A stretch of DNA of 64,000 nucleotides from Schizophyllum amplum (lineage: Eukaryota > Basidiomycota > Agaricomycetes > Agaricales > Schizophyllaceae), in the NCBI GenBank assembly GCA_007026445.1, contig VDMD01000015.1, positions 248,001 through 312,000 on the forward strand. Direction: 5' to 3'. The translations under genes were made by a program, and so were the position numbers. Under the pieces are notes generated by a model, which saw only the letters and a list, made by a program, of their open reading frames with translations, was not told where the DNA came from and made no database searches. This document shows positions 54,371-64,000 of this stretch, piece by piece. Numbering within the stretch: position 1 is the stretch's first letter; the number at the start of each line of letters is the position of its first letter.

Positions 54371-54445
54371 TGTTCTCTGTACGCCCGGCTCTTATTCCCG
54401 AACGCCCGACTTTTGTTCTCTGAGCGCCCGACTTTCGTTCTCCCA
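54371..54445. repeat. Intronic ~23-bp minisatellite
   Basis: Three imperfect units containing gcgcccgactttcgttctc or variants, adjacent to the 17-bp array in the same intron. Confidence 0.8.
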
Positions 54446-54729
54446 GATGCACGACAGCCCACATACTTACCAACTGCCCAATAAACTCCGTAGTCACCGT
54501 CTCCGGCAGCGCGATGCCAAACTGGTACCCGAGCGCGTCGTCGGTGTATGCCTGGAATTCGATGCCGGTGTTGATATCGGTGAATGGGGCGGTGGTGTCC
54601 TGGGCGGCGGCAGGGAGGGAGAGCAGGAGGGGTCCGAGGAGAGGCAGAAGGGCTGCGCCCAAAGAGAGGCAGAAGGGCCCAGGCAAGGGGAGATGCCGCG
54701 CCAAGGAGAGAAGGCCTTCGACGGAGCAT

Positions 54730-55506
54730 TGTAGAGTAGCGGCGGGACAAAATTGACTGACGAGAGTCTATCATGGGGGTCAATGAGTGGGCACGGTCCC
54801 AAGGCCAGTAGCGGCCGGTTTACATAGTCCTGGAGTATGTGCAAGAAGGCACCAAGACCAGCGTCATGGATGCTTCGCTTGAATGGCTGGGACGAATGAG
54901 CATCGAGGAGTTAGGTTAGCGGATAAATTCACTGTTGAGTTGGGCGCCTGGTTCTTGCAAGAAATCGCCGAAGAGTATACAAGGGACTGCATGGCCGTAG
55001 TATTGCGCGAGACCCGTGAGCGAGGAGCGTAGAGAGGACCTGGGGGTGGGAAATTGACGGCCAGAGTGCACAAGGCAGGATAGACAAAGTTCACGAGGAG
55101 GCACGGAGAAGGAAGCGCGTCAATTCCGTCGAGGTGCTATACTTAAGTAGGCCATGTCGTGTTGTCGACCTATCGTTCTGACCGTTAACGAGAGATACTA
55201 GGAAACAGCAGTGAAAAGTATGAGGGGGCTTTCCCTCGCTGTCGCGCCTGATTCTCTGGAGACGGTGGTAAGAATCAAGTTGTGGGTCCACACACAGGAG
55301 GTGGCTGTGTGACCAGCGACGGCAACATGCGGAGACGGCGACGGAGCCGTGGATTTGAACTTGATCGTCGTTGTTGTTGTTGCCTCGAGGACGCGCCCAT
55401 CTCTCAAGCTCTTTAGGCGACCCGCCACCCACGCTCTCTTTCACCCAACAGCCTCTACCGCAAAGCATAAAACTAATATTTTATCCCGCTTCTATCTCTA
55501 AGCAAA
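54730..55506. promoter_or_regulatory. Divergent promoter region of two secreted-protein genes
   Basis: 777 bp between the CDH-type gene and the first double-psi barrel gene. An A/T-rich ataaaactaatattttat stretch sits about 35 bp upstream of the ATG at 55507 and may be core promoter or 5' UTR. Confidence 0.4.
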
Positions 55507-56478
55507 ATGCGCGCCTTTGCACTTTCCGCTCTATGCCCCCTCTTCCTCTCTACGCTCTCCGCCGCCGCGCACGAGGACTCGCCCGTCCGCCGCCACCACC
55601 ATGCGCGTAACGCGGAGCACAACGCGGTCGCTGCGCGCAACGAGTCTCAGCAGCTCGCGAAGCGCACCGACGGCCAGTTCACGTACTACGCTGCAGGCCT
55701 TGGCGCTTGCGGACAGATGAATACGGCTTCTGACTTTGTGCGTGTCACATCATCGCATAGTGGAGACAGCAAACTTACCTCATTCCCTAGATTGTTGCGC
55801 TGAACCAGGCTGTAAGCACGAGCGTCTCAACGGCGCGTTCACGACGCTCATGACTCCCATAGCAATGGGACGGCGGCTCGCACTGCTTCGCGCAGATCAC
55901 CATTACCGTTGGCGATAAGTCGACGCAGGCCACCATCATGGACGAGGTGCGTTGCTCTGCGCGATGTCAACAATACCTTCCTAACAAATAATCAGTGTCC
56001 CGGCTGCCCTTACGGCGGCCTCGACTTCTCCGAGGGCCTCTTCACCTACTTCTCGAGCACGGACGCTGGTGTCCTCCAGGGCTCGTGGGAGTACGGCAGC
56101 GGCGCGCCCGCCCCGACGAGCACCTGGGAGCCCGAGACGACCACCTCCACCTGGGAGGAGCCGTCGACGACCTGGACGCCAACGTCCACTTGGACCCCCG
56201 AGACCACCTCCACCTGGAGCTCCACGAGCGAGTGGAGCAGCAGCACGGAGAGCAGCTCGAGCAGCTCAAGCAGTTCGAGCAGCAGCAGCAGCAGCAGCAG
56301 TAGCAGCAGCAGCTCCTCGGAGTCCTCGACCACCGCGTCCGAGACGTCCTCCTCTGCGTTGATCTCCGCGAGCGCGAGCGTCTCGATCGGCAGCTCGTCC
56401 GGCGGCGTCGTCGACCAGATGAACCTCCTCGTCCTCCAGCTCGGCGGCATCGTCGCGCAGGCCGCCGACGAGGAGTGA
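55507..56478 (+). CDS. Secreted double-psi beta-barrel (expansin/barwin-like) protein with Ser/Trp-rich tail
   Basis: The ATG at 55507 gives a signal peptide (MRAFALSALCPLFLSTLSAA), a His/Arg-rich propeptide with a KR site (QLAKRTDG), then an RlpA-like barrel: FTYYAAGLGACGQMNTASDF, IVALNQA, QWDGGSHCFAQITITVGDKS, ATIMDE, CPGCPYGGLDFSEGLFTYFS. The four short introns are all in phase. The tail has regular tryptophans (TSTWEPETTTSTWEEPSTTW), then ~25 consecutive serines, then a hydrophobic stretch ending AADEE. About 250 residues. Barrel proteins of this type bind cell-wall polysaccharide or inhibit proteases; the tail is probably heavily O-mannosylated. There is no clear GPI signal because the end is charged. 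The next plus-strand gene is a paralogue. Confidence 0.85.
56278..56314. repeat. AGC trinucleotide microsatellite (poly-Ser)
   Basis: A near-perfect run of agc codons interrupted by single tag/agt-type variants, encoding part of the serine tract of the double-psi barrel protein. Likely length-polymorphic. Confidence 0.85.
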
Positions 56479-56961
56479 GGGACTCATGGCTTGTTTTTTC
56501 GCTTGGGGGAGATGGCAAGGACACTTGATACCCGCCCGGTAGATATACGCAGGTTGGTTTTTATATTATGGTGTGCCTGACATTCAATGTGTGCAACCCC
56601 CGTCCTTCGATGTGTGCTCCTGGCGTGCTCGCTGTTTCTCAGCCCGTGGGTTTCCCAAGCTGTTCCCAAATCTAGGTGTGTGCGTGCCTCCCATCGTCGT
56701 GTCGCTTGGCTTCCGTCTCCCGAGGTGCCTTGTTCAATGTTTGCGGGCACGATTGACCGCGTGCGGGCCGGCCGCTGCCGGGCCGAGCCCCCTTGAGATG
56801 GTTGATCACGGCCTTGGCATTCGCTGCTTTTCACTCCTCGTCCCCGACCGTCACCAGCGTCCCCTTCCTTGAAAGCGGGCTCGTGCCAGCCTTGCGTCCC
56901 ATCTTTTCCTCCTACTGTCATTCGCGTCACTGGTCCGGGAAGAGCGCTGTCTATCATCATC
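56479..56961. other. Intergenic between tandem paralogues
   Basis: 483 bp. No feature seen beyond the expected promoter of the downstream paralogue. Confidence 0.4.
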
Positions 56962-58045
56962 ATGATTCAGTCCCTACTCCCCCTCCTCGCCCTCGCCCTA
57001 CCCTGGGGCACCAGCGCGCACGACCCGGCGCATAACATGAAGCGCCATGGCGACCTCGCAAAGCGCATCTCCAGCGATGCGCAGAACATCACGAAGCGCG
57101 TAGACGGCGCGCGCATGACCTACTACGATGTTGGCCTGTAAGTCGGACGTTACGTGCACCCAACAAGCCTGCTGAACGTCGCTCGTCAGGGGTGCGTGTG
57201 GGATCACGAACGTTCCCAGCGATTTTGTGCGTGGATCACTTGCTGCTTCACGCAGGTCTGGTGCTGACATCTTCCTTCTCCCCTCACAGATCGTCGCCGT
57301 CAGCGCTGCTGTGAGTCTGCATGCCATCGTATGCCAACGCGGCCGCTAACTGTTGACCAGGAATATGACGCGGGGCTGGGTAACGGCTGGCCATCCGACG
57401 TGTGCTTCAAGTCGATCACCATCGAATTCAACGGCATTCAAGCGCAGGCACAGGTTACCGATCGAGTGAGTTGACTCCGCCCTCCCCTTCTCACTCTGTT
57501 CCTCGTTCCCTCCCTCCACCTTCTCTTACCTGCTCTGAAGAAGACGCACTAACCGGCACCCTTAGTGCGAAATTTGCCCGTCATTCACCGGCCTGGATCT
57601 GTCCTACGACCTATTCAAGGTGTTCGCCCCCGAACCCGAGGTCACCGGCATCATCGCCGCCAACTGGTGGTACAACGACGGCAGCAACGGCGGCGGTGGC
57701 GCGGCGACGACGACCTCCACGAGCGAGCCGCCCCCGCCGACGAGCACGTGGACGCCGCCGCCTGAGACGACGACGAGCACGTGGAGCCCGCCGCCCGAGC
57801 CCACCACCACGAGCAGCAGCAGCAGCGAGTGGAGCTCGAGCAGCGAGTCGAGCAGCGAGTGGACCAGCAGTAGTGAGTCGAGCTCGAGCTCTTCGAGCAG
57901 CACGGAGTCGGCGACGGCGACGACGACGAGCAGTGCGGCCGCGGCGTTTACGGCGGGCTCGCATAACGTGGTAGACAGCCTGCGGCAGGTCATCCAGGAT
58001 ATGGGCGGCGTCATCCTCGCTGCGGCGGCTATTCCCAATGCCTAA
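56962..58045 (+). CDS. Secreted double-psi beta-barrel protein, paralogue 2
   Basis: The ATG at 56962 begins MIQSLLPLLALALPWGTSAH (signal peptide), with KR processing sites before the barrel (NITKRVDGARMTYYDVGL). Splicing gives GACGITNVPSDF, IVAVSAA, EYDAGLGNGWPSDVCFKSIT, AQAQVTDR, CEICPSFTGLDLSYDLFKVF. Exon phases and order match the neighbour at 55507, which supports tandem duplication. The tail again has Thr/Ser/Pro with spaced Trp (TSTWTPPPETTTSTWSPPPE), then Ser-rich sequence, and a hydrophobic end (MGGVILAAAAIPNA) that could support a GPI anchor. About 250 residues, TAA at 58043. The sequences have diverged strongly, so the duplication is old. Confidence 0.83.
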
Positions 58046-58546
58046 AGCTCTACGCGCGTCCGTTGTGTCTACACGCGCGTCCTCGTCTTTACACCCGCCT
58101 GCGACGTCCTTCAAGACATACTATCCGGATTCTACTAACGGCGCAACATTGCCCTGGCGCCATGGCCCGACTTCCCCTCGCTTGTCTACTCATTCTTTCA
58201 TATCTATCAGGGTCTGGGATGTAGATGGTTGGGCGTTATGGTGTCTACTTATTATAGGTACTTGTTGTACTACTATACCCGTCCCGCGTTCGTCAGGCAA
58301 CGGTCACAGTGGATGTGGCCCTGATGTGGCCTTGTGCTGAATCACTGACATGCATATAATTTGCTTCAACTCAACGTGTGATGGTTCCATGAACGTCTGC
58401 CTTGGAGACTACGTGTGATGGCAGTGTCCATCATACAGAGAGCCAATAGATCATCTGCGCCTCAAACTCTGTACATGGCGGCAATCCCTTGTATCAACCA
58501 CGACCAGCACTATATACTCCCTGGTCGCAGGGCCCCTCCAACCTTT
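58046..58546. other. Convergent intergenic region
   Basis: 501 bp between convergent 3' ends. No recognisable feature. Confidence 0.4.
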
Positions 58547-59822
58547 CTAACACTCGGCATTGTACTGGCCCTTCGTGTCCGTGCTCACAACCGCGTCGAA
58601 CTTCATATACGATGATCGATCCGCTTCGGAGAGGATGTTGTCCATGTTCAGCGCCCCTGCAATCAATACGTCAGCCTGCAGTCTCCAAAGCAAACACATC
58701 CCACTGACATTTGTAGTGACCGTGCGTCTTGTCATTGTACTCAAACCACACCCAGCCGGTGGCGGTGAAAGGCACTTGACCTGAGCCCCGCGTCGTGCAC
58801 GACGTCTCCTTGAACTGTCGAGGGTCTACTTCAGACAACCGCCTGGAACCCAAGCAATTTGCTCACCGTAACTGAGCAGGTCGCTCCATCGGGCACCGCG
58901 ATAGAGACCGTCTGCGTTGTCTGCTGATTGGACTCGGACGTCGTGCTGCAGCGCGTCAGCTTGTTGCTCCTCATCCGGTAGATGACACGCAGTGTCACGC
59001 ACGTCACAGCCAGCGTGTTCGTCATCGACGTGCTGAGCGTCGTCGACGCAGAGACATCCGCCACCTCCGGGATCCCGACTGAAACCGTTACGGTGCGGTC
59101 AATTGATAGCGACGCCGACTCTGTGCATGTTTCTCAGTATCACGAAAATTCATGTATATTAGTCAAGTAGAACTGCTCACGGGTAACGGTCTGCGATGAC
59201 GAGTACAACGTGCCCGATGTCTGGCTGACAGTCGCCGTGCCGTTGGTACCGACGATAGTCGTCTCGAGCGATTGCGTCTGCACAGTGCATTGGGGATCGC
59301 CCTTGACAACAACGTTGCCAGCATCCTGGGCGCACACAGAGGCCGGCTCGGTCGGGTACTGCATCCAGCAAAAAAACCTGCGTTAGAAGAGCATAGTTCG
59401 CAGAACAACTTGGCAATACGCACATCATCATCGTTGGTGACGATATGCCACGAGCCCTTGCCCCAGTTCGACTGCGCCGTCGCCTTCAGAGTATCCCAGC
59501 CAGGTACTTGGGACAACAGTTAGTATCAGACATCCACGAGCGCCATACATGACGAGACAAACATACGTTTCTGGGCCTCATCCGCACTCAAAGCACTGCA
59601 CGAACCGTCGCGCTTGTAGGGAACAGCCAAGGCATCGCGCTCCATAAAGCCAAGGTAGTTGTCGCGCGCGTCGTACGCGATGACACGCTTCGTGAGGTCG
59701 TCTACCGCCAGTTTAGATGCCTCCCGCGGGATGGCCGCCAAACGGCGGAGCATAGGCGTGCCGCTGGCCAGGAGAGCGAGCGCCGAGGTAACCAAGGCCA
59801 GCGAGAAGCGTGCCATGACCAT
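58547..59822 (-). CDS. Secreted beta-strand-rich protein of unknown function
   Basis: The ATG at 59822 (alternative 59816) begins MVMARFSLALVTSALALLAS, a clear signal peptide, followed by a propeptide-like region with KR sites. Exons join in phase to give GWDTLKATAQSNWGKGSWHI, SVCAQDAGNVVV, then long runs alternating Thr/Ser with hydrophobics (TIVGTNGTATVSQTSGTLYS, IDRTVTVSVGIPEVADVSAS, QQTTQTVSIAVPDGATCSVT), then FKETSCTTRGSGQVPFTATG and WVWFEYNDKTHGHYK. It ends KGQYNAEC, TAG at 58547. About 300 residues. The Thr/Ser-rich amphipathic strands recall secreted proteins that form long beta-sheets, including aerolysin-like ones, but no family signature confirms this. It sits within a block of secreted-protein genes. 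Confidence 0.65.
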
Positions 59823-60674
59823 AAAAAATGCGAAGAAGACACAGACGCTGGAGCTAAAGAAGGGAATGGTTAATGTGCCAGGAGAGCGCTTGTCATCATT
59901 ATACATCGCTTTATACGCACCTTGGACGGAGGCCGAGCAAGGCACAAAGAAAACGCCAGATGTGCAGCGATATCAGAGTGATATGCCCAGAGCGGGTTCA
60001 GGTGCGTTGCCTCACACGGCCGTTGTCGGAAGGCAACTTCAGCCTACTTCAGCAGATAAACGGGCGTCGGACCAGCGTCGGACTCACATCGAGGGGACTC
60101 GGAGTAAACGGCCATGAAACGCAGTGTCCCGATACGGCGTGTACATAAACAGCCCATACCGTGTGCAGGATAATCCTACAAGAGATGACCGTCGACGCGT
60201 GCTGATTGTGCAAAACAATGCCAGCGGCGTGGGCGACCGCAACACAAGGAAGACGAGGCCGCTGATCCAGGAGAAGCCGTCTTGGACTGCTTGATATGCT
60301 TGCCGTTGTCGTGGACGAACGGAAGGCCAGGCTGGCCGGGAGGACCGCCTCGACATCGATAAGCAGCGCCCTTGCATCCCTCGATCTAGTATATGAAGGA
60401 AGAATCGACCATCGGGAGTCTCCCGCGAGGCGCTGCAGTGTCGGCGAGGACCACCTTGAGTCGCTGAAAACCACACCCCTACAAACCCGTGAGCCGATGT
60501 AAGGAAGGACAAAAACTCACCGCACGCCGAGGGACGAGTGGAAACTCCCCACTAAACATCACACTTCAAATCTTTGATGATCATGACATTATAAGTATAC
60601 AGACGATGCAGTGTCCTTTATAGCGCTTGTAACTCCTGTGCGCAAATCCCGAGTTAGATAAGTGTATGCTCCCT
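59823..60674. other. Intergenic between two minus-strand secreted-protein genes
   Basis: 852 bp. No open frame or repeat that I can support; it should contain the promoter of the 58.5-59.8 kb gene. Confidence 0.4.
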
Positions 60675-62633
60675 CTAGAGATCGACGACAGCGATGCCGG
60701 GTGCTTGGGGCACAAACGAGAGAGGCGCGTTAGCGAGCCATCTCGTGATAAGGTCCTAGGAGCACATCAGTACGAGGACAAGCAAATGTTGAAATTTGCA
60801 CTAACCAATGCGGCCTCAGGCTGGTCGAACGGCACCATGTGCCTGCCAAAGCTTCAACATTTCGTAGACAATAGTGAGATTAAAGACGCACCCAGCTTCG
60901 TGAACGTTCACGAAGGTGACATTGCCAGCGGTGAACCCATTGCCACCGGCGCTACGAACTTCACCCGCGAGGCGGCCCGTCGCCGAGTCGATCCAGGGGA
61001 TTGATTTCGCCGACTGGAACTCGTCGTAGAAGTCCGACTCGAGGGCCTCAACCCAACGTTCGTTGCCCATGTAGTTGCACATCATGTCTGTGACCACGGT
61101 GAGCAGAAGCGTCGACAAACGGACAGAAGATCGCACCAGCGTTGCCGGCGTACACAAGCAGGCGCACACCATCGTTGACGATATCCGGCAAGAGCGCCGC
61201 ACTGTTGTGCGCGCCGTCGCCTTGCAACGCGAACGCCTGGTTGACCTCCATGTTGCACGATGCGAAGTCCAAAGCGGGGTTGACGCCAAGGGCAGCCTTG
61301 GTCTTGGGTTGGTTCATCCAGGTGTCGATCCAGGTCATCTCCTTGTAGCAGAGGTCACCGTCCTTCTGGCGGTCGCACGTGCGGCGGACGTCGTACGGGT
61401 TCAACCCAGTCTCTGTATAACATGAGCTGCTGTAAGAGAGGTCGGTAGTCCAGAGTACTCACGCATGAGAGGGCCAAACAGCTGCGCATTACAGTAACAA
61501 GCCAGCAGGGACACACGTGAAGCGCGAGTCAAAGTCATAGCACGACTGCATCAGACGCTGGCATGTAGGGATGCGCGACCGGAGCGCCTGGCACTGCGCG
61601 CTATCGGGATCGTCGTACACGGGGTAGGGACCTTCGCAAGCGTAGTCCGGCAACGGCACCCATCTGGATCTTGGGGTTTGTGAGGCCGTTCGCGAGGATC
61701 AAGGACGTGAAGTTAATGATCTTAAGGTCTGACTTGCCCGACGCGGCAACGGCCTTGTTCTCCTTGTGGATGACGCTGCCAATGTTGGGTCCGTAGTGGC
61801 CGCCGTAGCTCTCGGCAGCGACGTGGAAGGCTTGCGTCGAGTACTCAGGGAAGCGGTTCATGAACAGCTCGAGGAAGGCATAGACATCCGTAGCCGATAC
61901 CGGGGAGGTGTTCACGGTCGTCCCTTCCTCCGCGTAAGAGAAGCCGACGTCGACGGGCTGGTCTGTTGTACTTGTTAATGATGTGAGTTGCAACAGCGAT
62001 GGGGCACGAACCAAGGAAGAGGATGTTGGCGCGCTCGGTCCACGAATGAGGATTGAAGGTGGTGTTCAACCCCTCCTCAGAGACGCGGCAGGGACCGAGC
62101 TCGAACAACAAGCCTGTTGAAGAGCTGCACCCCGGGCCTCCATTAAGCCAGAGCAGGACAGGATCGTCCTTCGGGCTGTTGCGCGACTCGAAAAACCTGT
62201 GCTTCGTCAGACAACATAAGAGCGATTGGACGAGCGCCCGAGACGAACCAGAAGAACAGGTGCTTGTCCGCCGCAATATCAAGATAGCCAGAATACTGCT
62301 TGACAGAGGCATCGCAGAGCTCCGGCTCAGTGACACGGAGCTGATGCTGGTCAAAAGCGGGATGCGAGATAAGCTCGTCTGCGTTGGTCAGCAAGCAACC
62401 AGGATGCGGTTCACGGCAAACATACAAAGCATGCCATCCTGCTTGATAAACTCCTTCCCGTCGTGCACCCACTTATCGAAGTTCTTCTTGCCGCTGAGGA
62501 TCGCCTGCTTGGCGTCCGAGAGGAACTGGGTGGCGTACGACTCGACGCTAGGCGCATTGCCGCCGCCGAGCACGACCTGCTCGGCCGCAACAGAAGCTGC
62601 GAGCGCAAGGAGCGCCCAAGATGCTGTCTTCAT
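60675..62633 (-). CDS. Secreted serine carboxypeptidase (S10 family), two apparent frameshifts
   Basis: Removes C-terminal amino acids at acid pH in vacuole or medium. The ATG at 62633 begins [19 protein letters not shown] (signal peptide), then a propeptide. The S10 motifs are [27 protein letters not shown], the nucleophile site [14 protein letters not shown], the Asp site [20 protein letters not shown] and the His site [20 protein letters not shown]. It ends [11 protein letters not shown] at 60675. About 500 residues, near family norm. Two places break the frame by one surplus base: near 61650-61660 (PKIQMGAV to [13 protein letters not shown]) and near 61490-61507 (SRFTCVPA to [10 protein letters not shown]). 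The rest splices cleanly and all catalytic residues are present. It is divergent from SPC24 across 216 bp. Confidence 0.85.
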
Positions 62634-62849
62634 GGTGACGGTTCAGGAAGAGAGCCGGTGGGTTGCGGCGTCGTGACTCGTGGGTTACTCGCGCGGTCGC
62701 CAGCCCCTGTCGTGCGTACGTCATTGCCTTTTGCGGCCCTGTCGGTGTCCGGACCGCCAGTCACACTTCACGTGAAATGACATTTCGCGTCTCGCACTCA
62801 TCACGGGCTTGTTGAACATCAGTGTCCTACGACTTCCCAGTCTCCTGCA

Positions 62850-63822
62850 ATGTCTACAGACGTGAATGCCGCGATGTATGTCTGTCAAAGAATTAGTAGC
62901 TGCGATTCTCATGTATGTACAGCTCTGTTCTCCGGGACATGACCGCCCTCATGGATGGCTCTGAAGACTGTGTCACAATCGAGGTAACGGAGTCGCTCAG
63001 CACCGAGAAAGAAGAAAGAAGACGGAACGAGCTCGAAGACGCGTCCAGCAAATATAAAGGTAAGCCATTCAATGATACTTGGCACGCTCATCCGACGGTT
63101 GTATCATTAGCTCAGGCCAAACTGCTCGAACAAGCACGCAAATCATGTACCAGACCTGCCTCCTTCCCGACGCCGGAAGCGCATGCTGCCGCCATGAACG
63201 AACTGGACGACGCGCGGCTCAACCTGCAGAAAGCCGCAAGCGACCTGGAGGACAAGCACATGGCCGCACAGGCCTCCTTGGCGGTCTGGCGGAAGAAGCT
63301 AGCGAGTCTGAACGACTTGGACGTCGTGTCAGAGCACCTGCAAAGGGTGGACAGCTCGGCGTATGTATCTTGCTATATATCCCCCTGCCTTTCCTCCATT
63401 CCCACCTGCCCAACCTTCCCACCTGGCACCATACTCACCAGACTTCAACAGGTTGCGATTAGAAATATATCACGGTCTTGGCTTTAAACCAATACTGGAC
63501 GAGGAAGGACGCCCGTCGAAGATCCTTATCCGTGAGTGCATCCCCCGCTGTACCCTCGCCCGGACACGTTGCCTGGTCATGAGCCGCCATGTCTGCTCAT
63601 CTAGCCGCCGGGCATGCCCAGATCATCGGGCAGCAATGCATGGTTGTCTAACCGCCATATCTTATTCCCCAGCTATGCCCCGTTGTCCTTTCGCTTACTC
63701 ACCCCGCTATAGGTGCACACTCCGGCGCGGACATCTATTCGGTGGCGATAGAAAGCGAGGATATCAGCTACGCGAACAAGTTGTGGAGCTTGGCTGGGTC
63801 ACGAAGTGCAGGGACTCCTTAG
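62850..63822 (+). CDS. SPC24: SPC24-like outer-kinetochore (NDC80 complex) subunit
   Basis: Spc24 pairs with Spc25 to anchor the NDC80 complex to the inner kinetochore. The ATG at 62850 begins MSTDVNAA, spliced to ISVLRDMTALMDGSEDCVTI. A coiled coil follows (ESLSTEKEERRRNELEDASS, MNELDDARLNLQKAASDLED, SLAVWRKKLASLNDLDVVSE). The globular RWD-like C-terminal domain is LRLEIYHGLGFKPILDEEGR, SKILIR, AHSGADIYSVAI, DISYANKLWSLAGS, TAG at 63820. About 205 residues in five exons, the usual size. The LRLxIYxGLGF and YANxLWxLA motifs make the call specific. Exon junctions are all in phase. The remaining ~180 bp of the window is 3' flank. Confidence 0.88.
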
Positions 63823-64000
63823 TATATTTTCTTGTTTTTGTTTATGCAGTACATACCCCCATCGTTACGGGGAGCCATTGCGGATACCCTCAAAGACTTT
63901 ACGGTCCGTCTCGAGGAGATGTTGTAGGAGGGGTCAGGGAAGTTCGTATGCGAGCCGCGAGCGTGCACAAACTTACACGGGGCGTCATGAAATCTAGTAT

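Larger units (their letters stand above)
53538..54729 (-). pseudogene. CDH-type cytochrome b domain secreted protein, multiply disrupted
   Basis: Related to the haem-binding cytochrome domain of cellobiose dehydrogenase (AA8). The ATG at 54729 begins MLRRRPSLLGAASPL and leads into a signal peptide (LLPLLGPLLLSLPAAAQ), but a 25-bp duplication shifts the frame. Then come DTTAPFTDINTGIEFQAYTD, YQFGIALPETVTTEFIGQL, an unusual 255-nt intron, VVPLNGTAGWAGVSFGG, HMVGPLLLAA, WQNAGSVMS, SFRHAS, AYAQPPIYSNTSISMSPI, CAGCVDAALSFAPG, ASETVMAYAIRT, SPQNPGSA, ANLSFHGAGYG and a last exon QFTVLLSDAQSPDYESW ending TGA at 53538-53540. The Met in HMVGP and the His in SFHGAGY sit where the haem ligands are expected. 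Five further single-base breaks lie at about 54081, 54052, 53826, 53788 and 53763. As given, no intact protein is possible. Confidence 0.7.

Noticed and set aside
58810..58880. Frameshift in the beta-rich secreted gene before FKETSC
   Set aside because: Using the acceptor cgacag gives a normal 52-nt intron and keeps the frame.
60840..60900. Third frameshift in the S10 gene at the catalytic His
   Set aside because: Re-reading ctgggtgc shows the exon ends GCT GG before the GTGCGT donor, so [12 protein letters not shown] is in frame.

Overview
The window is nuclear DNA from a filamentous basidiomycete, most likely an Agaricomycete. It is GC-rich and gene-dense, and almost every gene is split by GT-AG introns of about 45-60 nt. 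The gene content is fungal: alpha-arrestin, SIP5, CBP4, chitin deacetylase, a CDH-type cytochrome domain and Ser-rich double-psi beta-barrel secreted proteins. Gene models were built by reading exons by eye, so outer coordinates are firmer than individual intron borders.

Layout. 1-7.5 kb: the 3' part of the mRNA cap guanine-N7 methyltransferase (+), converging on the NEDD4-type ubiquitin ligase RSP5 (-), then an unrecognised Ser-rich gene (-). 7.5-16.7 kb: two gene-poor stretches with minisatellites flank an intron-rich M1 aminopeptidase (+), followed by a secreted chitin deacetylase (+). 16.8-22.8 kb: a large minus-strand gene whose architecture (helical N-terminus, PH-like segment, long disordered middle, coiled-coil end) suggests a meiotic chromosome-axis protein of the Red1/SYCP2 type, divergent from an unrecognised gene. 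23.4-27 kb: a bestrophin-like anion channel and the H/ACA snoRNP assembly factor SHQ1. 27.1-28.5 kb: a non-coding repeat patch. 28.5-34.2 kb: an SLC35F6-like transporter (-) with two microexons, an arrestin-like protein (+) and the small cytochrome bc1 assembly factor CBP4 (+). 34.9-42 kb: SIP5 (-), divergent from a SERCA-type calcium ATPase (+), then a macro-domain-like protein (+). 42.8-51.3 kb: an RRM plus Pumilio RNA-binding protein, a short conserved protein with an N-myristoylation-like start, and an FMP25-like mitochondrial RCC1 protein (all +). 51.8-62.6 kb: an unrecognised gene, then five consecutive secreted-protein genes (CDH cytochrome-domain remnant, two tandem double-psi barrel proteins, a beta-rich secreted protein, a serine carboxypeptidase). 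62.85 kb to the end: the kinetochore subunit SPC24.

The genes form no single pathway. Two themes recur: bc1-complex assembly (CBP4 and FMP25-like) and the secreted block at 53.5-62.6 kb. The most unusual observations are the candidate basidiomycete Red1/SYCP2-like axis gene, a TATA-plus-hairpin-plus-T-run unit at 53.18-53.30 kb that could be a small RNA gene, 10-nt and 12-nt microexons, and a strong clustering of apparent single-base frameshifts in 51.8-61.7 kb, which could be real decay or uncorrected indels in the assembly.
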